In this document: one piece after another, positions 35,472 to 44,653 of the stretch
Layout: each line of letters starts with the position of its first letter
Position numbering within the stretch: the stretch's first letter is position 1
Source of the DNA: Enterobacter sp. ENT03
GTDB lineage: Bacteria; Pseudomonadota; Gammaproteobacteria; Enterobacterales; Enterobacteriaceae
DNA: 64,000 nt
Reading direction: 5' to 3'
Assembly (NCBI RefSeq): GCF_019218745.1
Contig: NZ_JAHUXA010000006.1
Coordinates: forward strand, 1 to 64,000
Program-made: the position numbers and the translations under genes
The notes under the pieces: model-generated
The model's database searches: none
What the model saw: only the letters and a program-made list of their open reading frames with translations
Told to the model about the DNA's origin: nothing

Positions 35472-36795
35472 ACCTGCCCGTCTGCTGCTGGTGGATGACG
35501 ATCCCGGCTTACTTAAATTGCTTGGCCTGCGTCTGACCAGCGAAGGGCACAGCGTGGTTACCGCCGAGAGCGGCCAGGAAGGGCTGCGCGTACTGGCGCG
35601 GGAAAAAATCGATCTGGTGATAAGCGATCTGCGCATGGATGAAATGGACGGCATGCAGCTGTTTGCCGAGATCCAGCGCCAGCAACCCGGAATGCCGGTG
35701 ATTATCCTGACGGCGCACGGCTCGATCCCCGACGCGGTAGCTGCCACCCAGCAGGGTGTGTTCAGCTTTCTCACTAAGCCGGTGGATAAAGACGCGCTGT
35801 ACAAGGCCATCGATGGCGCGCTGGAGCACTCCGCTCCCGCCGGAGATGACCACTGGCGGGATACCATTGTCACCCGCAGCCCGTTGATGCTGCGCCTGCT
35901 GGAGCAGGCCCGCATGGTGGCGCAGTCAGACGTCAGCCTGCTGATTAACGGGCAGAGCGGCACCGGCAAAGAGATCCTCGCGCAGGCGATCCATAACGCC
36001 AGCCCGCGCAGTAAAAACGCATTTATCGCTATTAACTGCGGCGCGTTGCCGGAACAACTACTCGAATCCGAACTCTTTGGCCATGCACGTGGGGCTTTTA
36101 CCGGCGCGGTGAGCAGCCGTGAAGGGCTGTTTCAGGCGGCGGAAGGCGGCACGCTGTTCCTTGACGAAATCGGCGATATGCCGATCCCGTTGCAGGTGAA
36201 GCTGCTGCGCGTATTGCAGGAGCGCAAAGTGCGCCCGCTGGGCAGCAACCGCGACATCGACATTAACGTGCGCATTATCTCGGCCACTCATCGCGACTTG
36301 CCAAAAGCGATGGCGCGCGGCGAGTTCCGCGAAGATCTCTTTTACCGCCTGAACGTGGTGAACCTGAAGATCCCGGCGCTGGCAGAGCGGGCGGAAGATA
36401 TTCCCCTGCTGGCGAACCATCTGCTGCGCCAGTCAGCGGATCGTCACAAACCCTTTGTGCGCGCCTTTTCCACCGACGCCATGAAGCGGCTGATGACCGC
36501 CAGCTGGCCCGGCAACGTGCGTCAGCTGGTGAACGTTATCGAGCAGTGCGTGGCGCTCACCTCGTCGCCGGTGATCAGCGACGCGCTGGTGGAGCAGGCG
36601 CTGGAAGGGGAGAACACCGCGCTGCCGACCTTTGCCGAAGCCAGAAATCAGTTTGAGCTGAACTATCTGCGCAAACTGCTGCAAATCACCAAAGGCAACG
36701 TGACTCATGCCGCGCGCATGGCCGGGCGAAACCGCACCGAATTTTATAAATTGTTATCGCGCCATGAACTCGACGCTAACGATTTTAAAGAGTGA
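35458..36795 (+). CDS. glrR: Sigma-54-dependent response regulator GlrR (QseF)
   Basis: NtrC-type activator phosphorylated by GlrK; it drives the sigma-54 promoter of glmY. The 445 residues comprise a receiver domain with phospho-acceptor D57 (LVISDLRMDEMDG), an AAA+ domain with Walker A GQSGTGKE, the sigma-54-contacting GAFTGA loop and Walker B GGTLFLDEIGDM, and a C-terminal Fis-type helix-turn-helix (ITKGNVTHAARMAGRNRTEFYKL region). The start at 35458 has GAGGA 8 nt upstream and fits E. coli. It is last gene of glrK-qseG-glrR. Confidence 0.97.
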   Translation: MTSRKPARLLLVDDDPGLLKLLGLRLTSEGHSVVTAESGQEGLRVLAREKIDLVISDLRMDEMDGMQLFAEIQRQQPGMPVIILTAHGSIPDAVAATQQGVFSFLTKPVDKDALYKAIDGALEHSAPAGDDHWRDTIVTRSPLMLRLLEQARMVAQSDVSLLINGQSGTGKEILAQAIHNASPRSKNAFIAINCGALPEQLLESELFGHARGAFTGAVSSREGLFQAAEGGTLFLDEIGDMPIPLQVKLLRVLQERKVRPLGSNRDIDINVRIISATHRDLPKAMARGEFREDLFYRLNVVNLKIPALAERAEDIPLLANHLLRQSADRHKPFVRAFSTDAMKRLMTASWPGNVRQLVNVIEQCVALTSSPVISDALVEQALEGENTALPTFAEARNQFELNYLRKLLQITKGNVTHAARMAGRNRTEFYKLLSRHELDANDFKE

Positions 36796-36813
36796 TCCGC
36801 AAAGCACGGTGAA

Positions 36814-36819
36814 TATGAT
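36814..36819 (+). promoter_or_regulatory. Possible glnB promoter -10
   Basis: TATGAT lies 57 bp before glnB, in the 80-bp gap after glrR. No convincing -35 is visible; readthrough from glrR is also possible. Confidence 0.35.
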
Positions 36820-36842
36820 AGTGTGAGCAACCGATAACGTAG

Positions 36843-37214
<372 letters not shown>

Positions 37215-37220
37215 CCTTCT

Positions 37221-37293
37221 TGCCGGGTGGCGCTGCGCTTACCCGGCCTAAAAAACCCTTCCCAGGCCCGTGCAAGCGAAGCGCCGCCGGGCG
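37221..37293. repeat. REP pair (BIME) between glnB and hmp
   Basis: Two REP sequences in opposite orientation: one begins GCCGGGTGGCGCTGCGCTTA at 37222, and its inverse ends GCGCCGCCGGGCG at 37293. They fill the gap between two converging genes and can fold into a long hairpin that protects or ends both mRNAs. Confidence 0.88.
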
Positions 37294-37294
37294 A

Positions 37295-38485
37295 TTACAG
37301 CACCTTATGAGGCCCGAAACATTCGTAGTGAATGTGGTCTTTATTCACGCCCAGCTCCACCAGCTGCTTCGCGGCGTACTGCATAAACGCCACCGGCCCA
37401 CAAACGTAGAACTGCATCTCCGGCGCGCTGAACGCCCCTTCCATCTGCTCTAAATTCATCAGCCCTTCGCTGTCGAAGCGTGCGGCCTGGCGGTCTGCGT
37501 CCGTCGGCAGGCGATACCAGGTGTGCGCGGTAAAGCGCGGCAGGGATGCCCCGAGCGTTTTCACTTCCTCCGTAAACGCATGCACATCCCCGTTTTCTGC
37601 GGCATGGAACCAGTTCACCTGCGCCGCGTGCTGACGGCTCACCAGCGTGTCGAGCATCGCCAGCATCGGCGTCTGGCCCACACCTGCTGAAAGCAGCGTC
37701 ACCGGCGTTTCCGGCGTGACATCCAGGAAGAAATCACCGGCAGGCACTGCAAGATGCACGATGTCACCCACGCGCGCTTCACCGTGCAGCCAGTTCGACA
37801 CCTGCCCGCCCGGCTCACGCTTCACGGCGATGCGGTAGCTTTTACCGTTGGGTTTGCGGGTAAGAGAATACTGACGAATTTCCTGATGTGGGAACCCTTC
37901 TGGCTTTAACCACACGCCGAGATACTGACCCGGCTGGTAATCCGCTACTGGCAGACCATCCACCGGCTCAAATTCAAAGCTGGTAATAAGCGCGCTTTGC
38001 GGCGTTTTTGCCACAATACGAAACGCGCGCGTGCCTTCCCAGCCGCCGGTTTTCGTGGCGTGCTCCTGATACAGTTCGCTTTCACGATTAACAAACACAC
38101 CCGCCAGCACGCCATAGGCTTTTCCCCACGCCTCCAGCACTTCCTGACCCGGACTGAACATCTCATCCAGCGTCGCCAGCAGGTGTTCACCGACAATGTT
38201 GTACTGCTCCGGTTTGATCTGAAAACTGGTGTGCTTCTGGGCGATTTTCTCCACCGCCGGCAGCAGCGCGGGCAGATTTTCAATATTGCTGGCATAAGCG
38301 GCAATGGCGTTAAACAGCGCTTCACGCTGATCGCCGTTGCGCTGATTGCTCATGTTGAAGATCTCTTTCAGCTCCGGGTTATGTTTGAACATCCGGTCAT
38401 AGAAATGGGCGGTAAGTTTGGGGCCGGTTTCAACCAGCAGGGGGATCGTGGATTTCACGGTGGCGATGGTTTGAGCGTCGAGCAT
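37295..38485 (-). CDS. hmp: Nitric oxide dioxygenase (flavohemoglobin)
   Basis: Hmp oxidises nitric oxide to nitrate using oxygen and NAD(P)H. The 396 residues equal E. coli. The globin domain (about 1-140) has the proximal His near 85 ([10 protein letters not shown]). The FAD domain (about 150-260) shows [11 protein letters not shown], and the NAD domain has [12 protein letters not shown] and [13 protein letters not shown] precedes the ATG. A 23-bp NsrR site lies 27 bp upstream, so nitric oxide relieves repression. It is divergent from glyA. Confidence 0.98.
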   Translation of the reverse strand: MLDAQTIATVKSTIPLLVETGPKLTAHFYDRMFKHNPELKEIFNMSNQRNGDQREALFNAIAAYASNIENLPALLPAVEKIAQKHTSFQIKPEQYNIVGEHLLATLDEMFSPGQEVLEAWGKAYGVLAGVFVNRESELYQEHATKTGGWEGTRAFRIVAKTPQSALITSFEFEPVDGLPVADYQPGQYLGVWLKPEGFPHQEIRQYSLTRKPNGKSYRIAVKREPGGQVSNWLHGEARVGDIVHLAVPAGDFFLDVTPETPVTLLSAGVGQTPMLAMLDTLVSRQHAAQVNWFHAAENGDVHAFTEEVKTLGASLPRFTAHTWYRLPTDADRQAARFDSEGLMNLEQMEGAFSAPEMQFYVCGPVAFMQYAAKQLVELGVNKDHIHYECFGPHKVL

Positions 38486-38511
38486 AGCAGCTTCCTTTTT
38501 TGCAGAACTAT

Positions 38512-38534
38512 AAGTTGTATTTTATATGCATCTT
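38512..38534 (-). promoter_or_regulatory. NsrR operator of hmp
   Basis: The inverted repeat AAGTTGTATTT-T-ATATGCATCTT fits the NsrR consensus of two AAGATGYATTT arms around one base, with mismatches only in the left arm and one in the right. Confidence 0.82.
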
Positions 38535-38678
38535 ATAGAAATACCCCTGCGCCTGTAAATGATTTAGTGCGTTTTCGTTAAGGTGGCTCACAGTCATGAA
38601 AAATTCACATCACAAAGCTGAAAAGAAATCCTGATCCCCGCACGTAGCGCTTTGCCGTCAAACCCTTGTACAGCGCCA

Positions 38679-38694
38679 AGCCAATCGTTTGCGT
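38679..38694 (+). promoter_or_regulatory. PurR operator of glyA
   Basis: Read on the minus strand, ACGCAAACGATTGGCT matches the PurR consensus in its first ten bases and overall symmetry. E. coli glyA has a PurR site in the same place. A MetR-like TGAA...TTCA element may lie near 38596 but its spacing is wrong. Confidence 0.82.
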
Positions 38695-38735
38695 AAAATC
38701 CTTTGTCAAGACCTGTTATCACGATATGAATCAGT

Positions 38736-38741
38736 TATACT
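38736..38741 (+). promoter_or_regulatory. glyA promoter -10
   Basis: TATACT lies 70 bp before glyA, with a weak -35 (CTGTTA, 38713-38718) 17 bp upstream. Confidence 0.55.
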
Positions 38742-38810
38742 GGTCGCCGTTGCCCAACAGGGCCCCCCTTCAGAGCTGTAATTTACTGTTAGCTGAGTCA
38801 GGAGATGCGG

Positions 38811-40064
38811 ATGTTAAAACGTGAAATGAACATTGCCGATTATGATGCCGAACTGTGGCAGGCTATGGAGCAGGAAAAAGTACGTCAGGAAGAACACATT
38901 GAACTGATCGCCTCCGAAAACTACACCAGCCCGCGCGTGATGCAGGCTCAGGGCTCTCAGCTGACCAATAAATACGCGGAAGGTTATCCGGGTAAACGTT
39001 ATTACGGCGGCTGCGAATACGTTGATATTGTTGAGCAGCTGGCTATCGATCGCGCCAAAGAGCTGTTCGGCGCAGACTACGCTAACGTCCAGCCGCACTC
39101 TGGCTCTCAGGCTAACTTCGCGGTCTACACCGCGCTGCTGGAGCCGGGTGATACCGTTCTGGGTATGAACCTGGCGCAGGGCGGCCACCTGACTCACGGC
39201 TCCCCGGTTAACTTCTCTGGCAAGCTCTACAACATCATCCCTTACGGTATCGATGAGTCCGGTAAAATTGACTACGAAGACATGGCGAAGCAGGCTAAAG
39301 AGCATAAACCGAAGATGATCATCGGTGGCTTCTCTGCTTACTCCGGTACCGTTGACTGGGCAAAAATGCGTGAAATCGCAGACAGCATCGGTGCTTACCT
39401 GTTCGTTGACATGGCACACGTTGCGGGCCTGATTGCCGCTGGCGTTTACCCGAACCCGGTTCCACACGCTCACGTTGTGACCACCACCACCCACAAAACC
39501 CTGGCGGGTCCACGCGGTGGCCTGATCCTGGCGAAAGGCGGTGACGAAGAGCTGTATAAAAAACTGAACTCCGCCGTATTCCCAAGTGCGCAGGGCGGCC
39601 CGCTGATGCACGTGATCGCGGCTAAAGCGGTAGCGCTGAAAGAAGCGATGGAGCCAGAGTTCAAGGTTTATCAGCAGCAGGTTGCCAAAAACGCCAAAGC
39701 GATGGTCGAAGTGTTCCTGAAGCGTGGCTTCAAAGTGGTATCCGGCGGTACTGAAAACCACCTGTTCCTGCTGGATCTGGTTGATAAGAACCTGACCGGT
39801 AAAGAAGCTGACGCTGCGCTGGGTCGCGCCAACATCACCGTGAACAAAAACAGCGTTCCGAACGATCCGAAGAGCCCGTTTGTGACCTCCGGCATCCGTA
39901 TCGGTAGCCCGGCGATTACCCGTCGCGGTTTCAAAGAAGCCGAAGCGCAGGAACTGGCTGGCTGGATGTGTGACGTGCTGGACAGCATCAACGACGAAGC
40001 GGTGATTGAACGCACGAAGCAGAAAGTGCTGGAAATCTGCGCCCGCTTCCCGGTTTACGCCTGA
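38811..40064 (+). CDS. glyA: Serine hydroxymethyltransferase
   Basis: Interconverts serine and glycine with tetrahydrofolate, the main source of one-carbon units. The 417 residues equal E. coli GlyA, a fold-type I PLP enzyme. The PLP lysine is in [15 protein letters not shown] near residue 229, with HSGSQAN and the VDMAHVAGL segments around the cofactor. The start at 38811 has AGGAG 6 nt upstream; two extra codons upstream are not conserved. Control by PurR is expected. An intrinsic terminator and a large REP array follow. Confidence 0.98.
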   Translation: MLKREMNIADYDAELWQAMEQEKVRQEEHIELIASENYTSPRVMQAQGSQLTNKYAEGYPGKRYYGGCEYVDIVEQLAIDRAKELFGADYANVQPHSGSQANFAVYTALLEPGDTVLGMNLAQGGHLTHGSPVNFSGKLYNIIPYGIDESGKIDYEDMAKQAKEHKPKMIIGGFSAYSGTVDWAKMREIADSIGAYLFVDMAHVAGLIAAGVYPNPVPHAHVVTTTTHKTLAGPRGGLILAKGGDEELYKKLNSAVFPSAQGGPLMHVIAAKAVALKEAMEPEFKVYQQQVAKNAKAMVEVFLKRGFKVVSGGTENHLFLLDLVDKNLTGKEADAALGRANITVNKNSVPNDPKSPFVTSGIRIGSPAITRRGFKEAEAQELAGWMCDVLDSINDEAVIERTKQKVLEICARFPVYA

Positions 40065-40070
40065 TTGAGT

Positions 40071-40101
40071 GCCGGGTGGCGCTGACGCTTAACCGGCCTA
40101 C
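40071..40101 (+). repeat. REP sequence after glyA
   Basis: A single REP of the form GCCGGGTGGCGCTGACGCTT...CCGGCCTAC, 6 bp after the glyA stop. Confidence 0.85.
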
Positions 40102-40123
40102 ATTCTGATCCGCAATTAATCAT

Positions 40124-40148
40124 TAGGCCGCGTAAGCGGCCTTTTTTA
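40124..40148 (+). terminator. glyA terminator
   Basis: A 7-bp stem (AGGCCGC / GCGGCCT) with a GTAA loop is followed by a T run. It lies between two REP sequences. Confidence 0.9.
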
Positions 40149-40150
40149 TT

Positions 40151-40180
40151 GCCGGGTGGCGCTGCGCTTACCCGGCCTAC
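40151..40180 (+). repeat. REP sequence
   Basis: GCCGGGTGGCGCTGCGCTTA followed by CCCGGCCTAC. It is in the same orientation as the REP at 40071 and opposite to those of the array that follows. Confidence 0.85.
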
Positions 40181-40201
40181 GTGTCTTTGGTTCTTCGGGT
40201 T

Positions 40202-40457
40202 AATGTAGGCCCGTGCAAGCGCAGCGCCGCCGGGCATAACCCGACCACATGCACCGCCAGTAATCAATGTAGGCCCGTGCAAGCGCAGCGCCGCCGGGCA
40301 TAACCCGACCACATGCACCGCCAGTAATCAATGTAGGCCCGTGCAAGCGCAGCGCCGCCGGGCATAACCCGACCACATGCACCGCCAGCAATTAATGTAG
40401 GCCCGTGCAAGCGCAGCGCCGCCGGGCATAACCCCACCGTATGCGCCGCCGGGCAAT
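40202..40457. repeat. Tandem array of four 64-bp REP-bearing units
   Basis: Four direct copies begin at 40202, 40266, 40330 and 40394, an exact 64-bp period. Each holds one REP (ATGTAGGCCCGTGCAAGCGC...GCCGCCGGGC) and a 30-bp spacer (ATAACCCGACCACATGCACC...). The first three are near-identical; the fourth diverges in its spacer and ends in a partial GCCGCCGGGC. The array is head to tail, unlike the usual inverted pairs. It lies between glyA and a gene converging on it, and marks the edge of the conserved region. Confidence 0.93.
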
Positions 40458-40458
40458 A

Positions 40459-41058
40459 TTAACGCTCACCGCGCAACGTCACCCCGACATCCCCGCCCGG
40501 ATGTACCGCCAGCAGCGTCTCTTTCGTATACCCGTTCTCACTCATCAGGCAGGCGCAGGCCGCATCAAAAATTGCCAGTACCAGGATGATGGAGGTGGTC
40601 GCCAGCATATTCAGCGGATCCACTTCCCGCTGCACGCCCGTTGAGATCACCAGCCGTGCCGCCTGAGCAATCGCTGACGCGCGGTTTTCCGTCACGCTAA
40701 TCAGCGGCACATGCCTTGCCGCCAGCCCCGGCAACAGGCGGGTCAGTTCGTCGGAGTTGCCGCCGCGGGACAGCATGATCATCAGATCCCCCGACTGTAA
40801 AAAGCCGAGATCGCCGTGGGCCGCATCGGTGGCGTTCAGGTAGATCGCCGGACGCTCGACGCAGGCCAGCATATGCGCGATTTTGCGCGCTGCGATGCCG
40901 GAGGTTCCCACGCCGGTGACCACGATTTTCCCCGTACAGCCGCGCAGCTCACCCAGCAGGGCGTCCCACTGCGCGGACGTCAGATGCTGGCCCAGTCCGG
41001 CCAGCGCCTCGCTGTAGGTTTGCCAGGCGTCGTTGGCCTGTTGCCAGCTGCCGCTCAT
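40459..41058 (-). CDS. SIS-domain sugar-phosphate isomerase
   Basis: A 199-residue protein made of one SIS domain, resembling the isomerase half of KdsD/GutQ arabinose-5-phosphate isomerases but lacking their CBS pair. Visible family segments are VVTGVGTSGIAARKIA (phosphosugar loop, about 46-61), NATDAAHGDLGFLQSGD, LSRGGNSDELTRL and the terminal HPGGDVGV, close to the HPGG of KdsD. It is the last gene of a minus-strand operon and starts inside the kinase stop (ATGA). With a pentulose kinase upstream, a ketose/aldose pentose phosphate substrate is likely. The specific reaction is not established. 6-phospho-3-hexuloisomerase is another possible family member. Confidence 0.85.
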   Translation of the reverse strand: MSGSWQQANDAWQTYSEALAGLGQHLTSAQWDALLGELRGCTGKIVVTGVGTSGIAARKIAHMLACVERPAIYLNATDAAHGDLGFLQSGDLMIMLSRGGNSDELTRLLPGLAARHVPLISVTENRASAIAQAARLVISTGVQREVDPLNMLATTSIILVLAIFDAACACLMSENGYTKETLLAVHPGGDVGVTLRGER

Positions 41059-42692
41059 TCCGCCTCCTGCATTAACTGACGGTATTTCATATCATCCAGG
41101 TACATCTCGTGGAACACCTGATATTTACGATCGTAATACTGTTTGATGCGGTTGGTTTGCGGCGTCACGGTTTTCCCGATGCGGCTCATCACCGACATGG
41201 CCTCCGGGAAGCTGTCGAACACGCCTGCGGCCACGGTGCCCATCATCGCGCTGCCGAGCAGCATAGCTTCGCTCTCCTCCGGTAACAGCATGGCGCAGCC
41301 GGTGGCGTTGGCATGCTCTTGTACAAAGATCGGGTTTTTGGTGCCGCCGCCGCTGGCCATCACGGTGTCGATGGCGTAACCGGTCTGATTCATGGTTTCA
41401 ATGATATGGCGGGTGCCCAGCGCAATCGCCTGAATCGTCGCCAGATATTGCAGTGCCATGTCCTCCGGCGTGCGGGACAGCTTCAGCCCGGTGATCGTCC
41501 CGGTCAGCGTCGGGTTGGCGCGCGGCGAACGGTTGCCGTGGAAGTAGGGAAGAATATGCATATCGCGGGTCAGAAAGGCGATGTTTTCCGGCTCGCCCGC
41601 CATTTTACGCAGCAGCGCATTCAGCAATTCATAAATGGTCTGCCCCTGGGTTTTCGCCTGCGCCAGCAACTGGTCATAACAGGGATGCGACTGGATCACA
41701 TGGTCGATAAGCGCTCCGGTCGCCGACTGGCCGCCCTCGTTCAGCCAGTAGCCTGGCAGCACCGCTGAATAGTACGGCCCCCAGACGCCGCCGATAAAAC
41801 GCGGCGCTCTGGAGATCGCCATATGGCCGGTGGAGGTGCCGCCGATCAGCGCCACGCGGCGGTCAAAATCCGCCACTTCACCCGACACGCCGCAGGCACC
41901 GAGCGTACCCAGCGTACCGGCGTGGGCATCAATAATCGACACGCTGACCGCGGTACCTGGGATCAGCCCCATTTCGCTGGCGGCGCGTTGCGTCAGGCCA
42001 TGACCGAGCGGTTCGCCCATGGTTTTCACGTAGCGACCAATTTTCTCCGCGTCGTGCTCCAGCAGATCCTCAAGCCCTATTTCGCGGAAATAGCTGCCAT
42101 CCCACTTATCCTCATGCCCCATGTAGGTCCATTTACAGACGGTGGAGCATAGGGAGCGCGTATCATCGCCGGTGGCGCGCCAGGTCAGAAAATCCGGCAA
42201 GTCAAAATAGTAACCGGCGTTGGCCCAGGTGTTCGGCATATGCTGTTTCAGCCACAGCAGCTTCGGCGTCTGCATTTCCGGGGAAATGATCCCGCCAACG
42301 TAATCCAGCACCCGGTGGTGCAGGGCGTTAATGCGGTCGGCCTGCGTAATGGCGCGGTGATCCATCCACACAATAATGTTCTGCTCGCTGCGCCCGGACG
42401 GGCTGACGGTCAGGGGTTTACCCTCTTTATCGAGTACCACCAGCGAACAGGTGGCGTCGAATCCCAGGCCTTTCACCTGGATCGGGTTGATGTCCGACTG
42501 GTTGATGGCATCGCGCACCGCATTACACACCGCCTGCCAGATATTGTCTGAAGACTGCTCAACGAAATCCGCCTGCGGGCGATACATTTCAATGGCCCGG
42601 CTCGCCTGGCCGACCATTCTGCCGTTCAGGTCAAACACGCCCGCGCGGGCGCTTCCGGTTCCGACATCCACACCAATGAAGTAACTCGCCAT
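41055..42692 (-). CDS. FGGY-family pentulose kinase (D-ribulokinase-like)
   Basis: A 545-residue carbohydrate kinase of the FGGY family that resembles the YpCarbK/human FGGY group, for which D-ribulose is the reported substrate. The N-terminal phosphate loop is GVDVGTGSARAGVFD (residues about 6-20). The ADP-side motif GGTSTGHMA and the C-terminal VMASGGGTKNPIFVQ are present. The start at 42692 has AGGAGA 8 nt upstream; 14 earlier codons are excluded. It is not LsrK: the sequence shares the general fold but not the LsrK motifs I know. It lies in an operon with an ABC importer and an SIS isomerase, so it should phosphorylate the imported sugar or its keto form. Confidence 0.87.
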   Translation of the reverse strand: MASYFIGVDVGTGSARAGVFDLNGRMVGQASRAIEMYRPQADFVEQSSDNIWQAVCNAVRDAINQSDINPIQVKGLGFDATCSLVVLDKEGKPLTVSPSGRSEQNIIVWMDHRAITQADRINALHHRVLDYVGGIISPEMQTPKLLWLKQHMPNTWANAGYYFDLPDFLTWRATGDDTRSLCSTVCKWTYMGHEDKWDGSYFREIGLEDLLEHDAEKIGRYVKTMGEPLGHGLTQRAASEMGLIPGTAVSVSIIDAHAGTLGTLGACGVSGEVADFDRRVALIGGTSTGHMAISRAPRFIGGVWGPYYSAVLPGYWLNEGGQSATGALIDHVIQSHPCYDQLLAQAKTQGQTIYELLNALLRKMAGEPENIAFLTRDMHILPYFHGNRSPRANPTLTGTITGLKLSRTPEDMALQYLATIQAIALGTRHIIETMNQTGYAIDTVMASGGGTKNPIFVQEHANATGCAMLLPEESEAMLLGSAMMGTVAAGVFDSFPEAMSVMSRIGKTVTPQTNRIKQYYDRKYQVFHEMYLDDMKYRQLMQEAE

Positions 42693-42708
42693 CTTTTTTC
42701 TCCTGAAA

Positions 42709-43662
42709 TCAGGCTTTACGATTCTGTAAGGCAATAAAGAGGATCAGCACCGCGCCCCAGAGCGCCATCGTCAGATAGCTGCTGATCCCCAGCAAATTGA
42801 AGCCGCTTTCCAGCATTTGCAGCACCACCAGCGCCAGCACCAGGCCGATAACACGACCAAAGCCGCCGTCCGGGTTGATGCCGCCGAGCACCGAGGCGAG
42901 AATAGTGACCAGCAGATAGGACTCGCCATAACCGGCTTTCGCCGAGTTGAATTTCGCCATCATCAGGATGGCCGCCACCCAGCCGAGCAGCGCCGAAATA
43001 ACATAGACGGAAATCTGCACCCGCACGGTATTCACACCGGAATAGCGCGTCGCCTGCTCGTTCGAGCCGACCAGATACAGGCTGCGTCCGAGCGTTGTAT
43101 GTTCCAGTAACACCCACAGCAACACCGCCACCAGAATAAACAGCAGCAGGGCGACGGGAATACCGGCGAGCGTGGCGTTACCCAGATACTGGATCGCCGC
43201 CGGAAAGCCGGAGATCACCGTGCCGTTAGAGAACAGAATATTCAGCCCGGAGATCAGCGTCATGGTGCCGAGCGTGGCCAGGATCGGCGACACGCCCACC
43301 CAGGCGATCAGCGCGCCGTTAAGCACGCCGATAGCCACCGCCACGGCAAGCCCTGCCAGCAGCGCCAGCATAAAGAAGAGGGGATTATCCGGATGGCTGA
43401 CGATAATCGCCGCCATCACCAGTGAACAGGCATTAGCACCGGCAATAATCGACAGGTTAATGCCGCCGGTGAGCATGGTCAGCCCCATCCCCAGCGCCAG
43501 CATACCGAGGATCGGCAGTTGCGAGCTGATGGACTGGAAGTTAGCGACGCTGAAAAAGCGGCTGCCCAGCAGCGCCGAGAAGACCACGGCGACGACAATA
43601 ATAATCACGCACTGGAGGCGAATGATGGCATCACCAGGCAGATAACGGGCGAAGGTTTTCAT
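42709..43662 (-). CDS. Sugar ABC transporter permease (RbsC-like)
   Basis: A 317-residue inner-membrane permease of the ribose/AI-2/rhamnose class with about eight to ten membrane segments. Family hallmarks are LTGGINLSIIAG (the GGxDLS-type element after the second segment) and the cytoplasmic loop near ASVLGGINPDGGFGRVIG that contacts the ATPase. The start at 43662 has GGGGAA 8 nt upstream and lies one base after the preceding gene, so translation is coupled. It pairs with a second, different permease, as in Rha and Lsr systems, to form a heterodimeric channel. Confidence 0.9.
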   Translation of the reverse strand: MKTFARYLPGDAIIRLQCVIIIVVAVVFSALLGSRFFSVANFQSISSQLPILGMLALGMGLTMLTGGINLSIIAGANACSLVMAAIIVSHPDNPLFFMLALLAGLAVAVAIGVLNGALIAWVGVSPILATLGTMTLISGLNILFSNGTVISGFPAAIQYLGNATLAGIPVALLLFILVAVLLWVLLEHTTLGRSLYLVGSNEQATRYSGVNTVRVQISVYVISALLGWVAAILMMAKFNSAKAGYGESYLLVTILASVLGGINPDGGFGRVIGLVLALVVLQMLESGFNLLGISSYLTMALWGAVLILFIALQNRKA

Positions 43663-43663
43663 C

Positions 43664-44653
43664 TTAAAGTTCCCCTGCAAGTTTGCGTTTTTCGTTCCAC
43701 GCCGTTGCGCTGATGCTGATCAGAATGATGGTGCCGCTGAACACGGTGTGCCAGTAGGAGGAGACGCTTAGCAGCGTCAGACCGTTTTGCAGGAAAGCCA
43801 GCAGGATCACACCAAGCAGCGTACCGGTCAGGGTGCCGCGACCGCCGCTCATGCTGGTGCCGCCGAGAACCACCGCGGCCAGCACCGTCAGCTCAAAGCC
43901 GAGCAGGGAGTTAGGCGCAACCGACTGGGTGATCTGCGCCTGCACGACGGCGGCGATACCGGCGAGAATGCCCATATAGCCGTAAACGCAAAAGTGCAGC
44001 TTCAGCAGGTTCAGCCCAAGCCGTGAAGCGGCGTCACGGTTGCCGCCCATGGCGTAAATCTGGCGGCCCAGACGGGTGTAGTTCATCAGAATGGCCGTGA
44101 ACAGGATCACCGCGGCCAGACAGAGCAGGGGCAGCGTCAGGCCATAGTCGTAGCCGTCGGCTGCGGTAAAGGAGAACCAGTTGATGCCGTTCATAAACCA
44201 GTCCGGGAAGCCGTACAGCCAGGTACCTTTCGTGGCGTAGACCAGCAGGCCGTAGTAGACGTTGAGCGTGGCGATGGTAATGATGATCGCCGGCACGCGC
44301 AGCCAGTAGACCAGAAAGCCGTTGATAAGCCCGAGCAGCAGGCCGGCAGCAATGGCCATCGCCAGCGCCAGCACAAAGTTGCCACCGTGGGCGATCATCC
44401 AGCTGGCCATGGCATATTGCGCGATGGCGGTCATCGCCGGAAAAGAAATATCGATGCCGCCGGAAATCAGGACCACAAACAGCCCGCAGGCCAGAATGCC
44501 AAGAATGGCGTAGCTGGTGGCGACATCCGTCAGGTTGCCCAGCGACAGAAACTCATCGGTACTGAGGCTCAGCCCGACGATCAGGGCGATCACTAACAGC
44601 CCCAGCCAGAACTCATGTTGCCCGATGAGGCGGGAAAGACGCACGTTATTCAT
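43664..44653 (-). CDS. Sugar ABC transporter permease (RbsC-like)
   Basis: The other permease subunit, 329 residues, with about ten hydrophobic segments. It has ISGGIDISFPAMTAIAQY after the first segments and VVLGGTSMSGGRGTLTGTLLG in the ATPase-contact loop, the usual signature of this class. The start MNNVRLSRL at 44653 overlaps the end of the ATPase gene by 8 bp; 25 further upstream codons lie in that gene and are excluded. Order in the operon: binding protein, ATPase, this permease, second permease, kinase, isomerase. Confidence 0.9.
   Translation of the reverse strand: MNNVRLSRLIGQHEFWLGLLVIALIVGLSLSTDEFLSLGNLTDVATSYAILGILACGLFVVLISGGIDISFPAMTAIAQYAMASWMIAHGGNFVLALAMAIAAGLLLGLINGFLVYWLRVPAIIITIATLNVYYGLLVYATKGTWLYGFPDWFMNGINWFSFTAADGYDYGLTLPLLCLAAVILFTAILMNYTRLGRQIYAMGGNRDAASRLGLNLLKLHFCVYGYMGILAGIAAVVQAQITQSVAPNSLLGFELTVLAAVVLGGTSMSGGRGTLTGTLLGVILLAFLQNGLTLLSVSSYWHTVFSGTIILISISATAWNEKRKLAGEL

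Noticed and set aside
38590-38625. MetR sites between hmp and glyA
   Set aside because: A TGAA-AAA-TTCA repeat is present but the spacer is 3 rather than 5 bases, so it is not listed as a feature.
40055-40391. Open frames antisense through the REP array
   Set aside because: The predicted peptides are just translations of the 64-bp repeats.
40202-40457. CRISPR array
   Set aside because: The 64-bp units repeat as a whole, spacer included, and contain REP sequence; there are no cas genes nearby.
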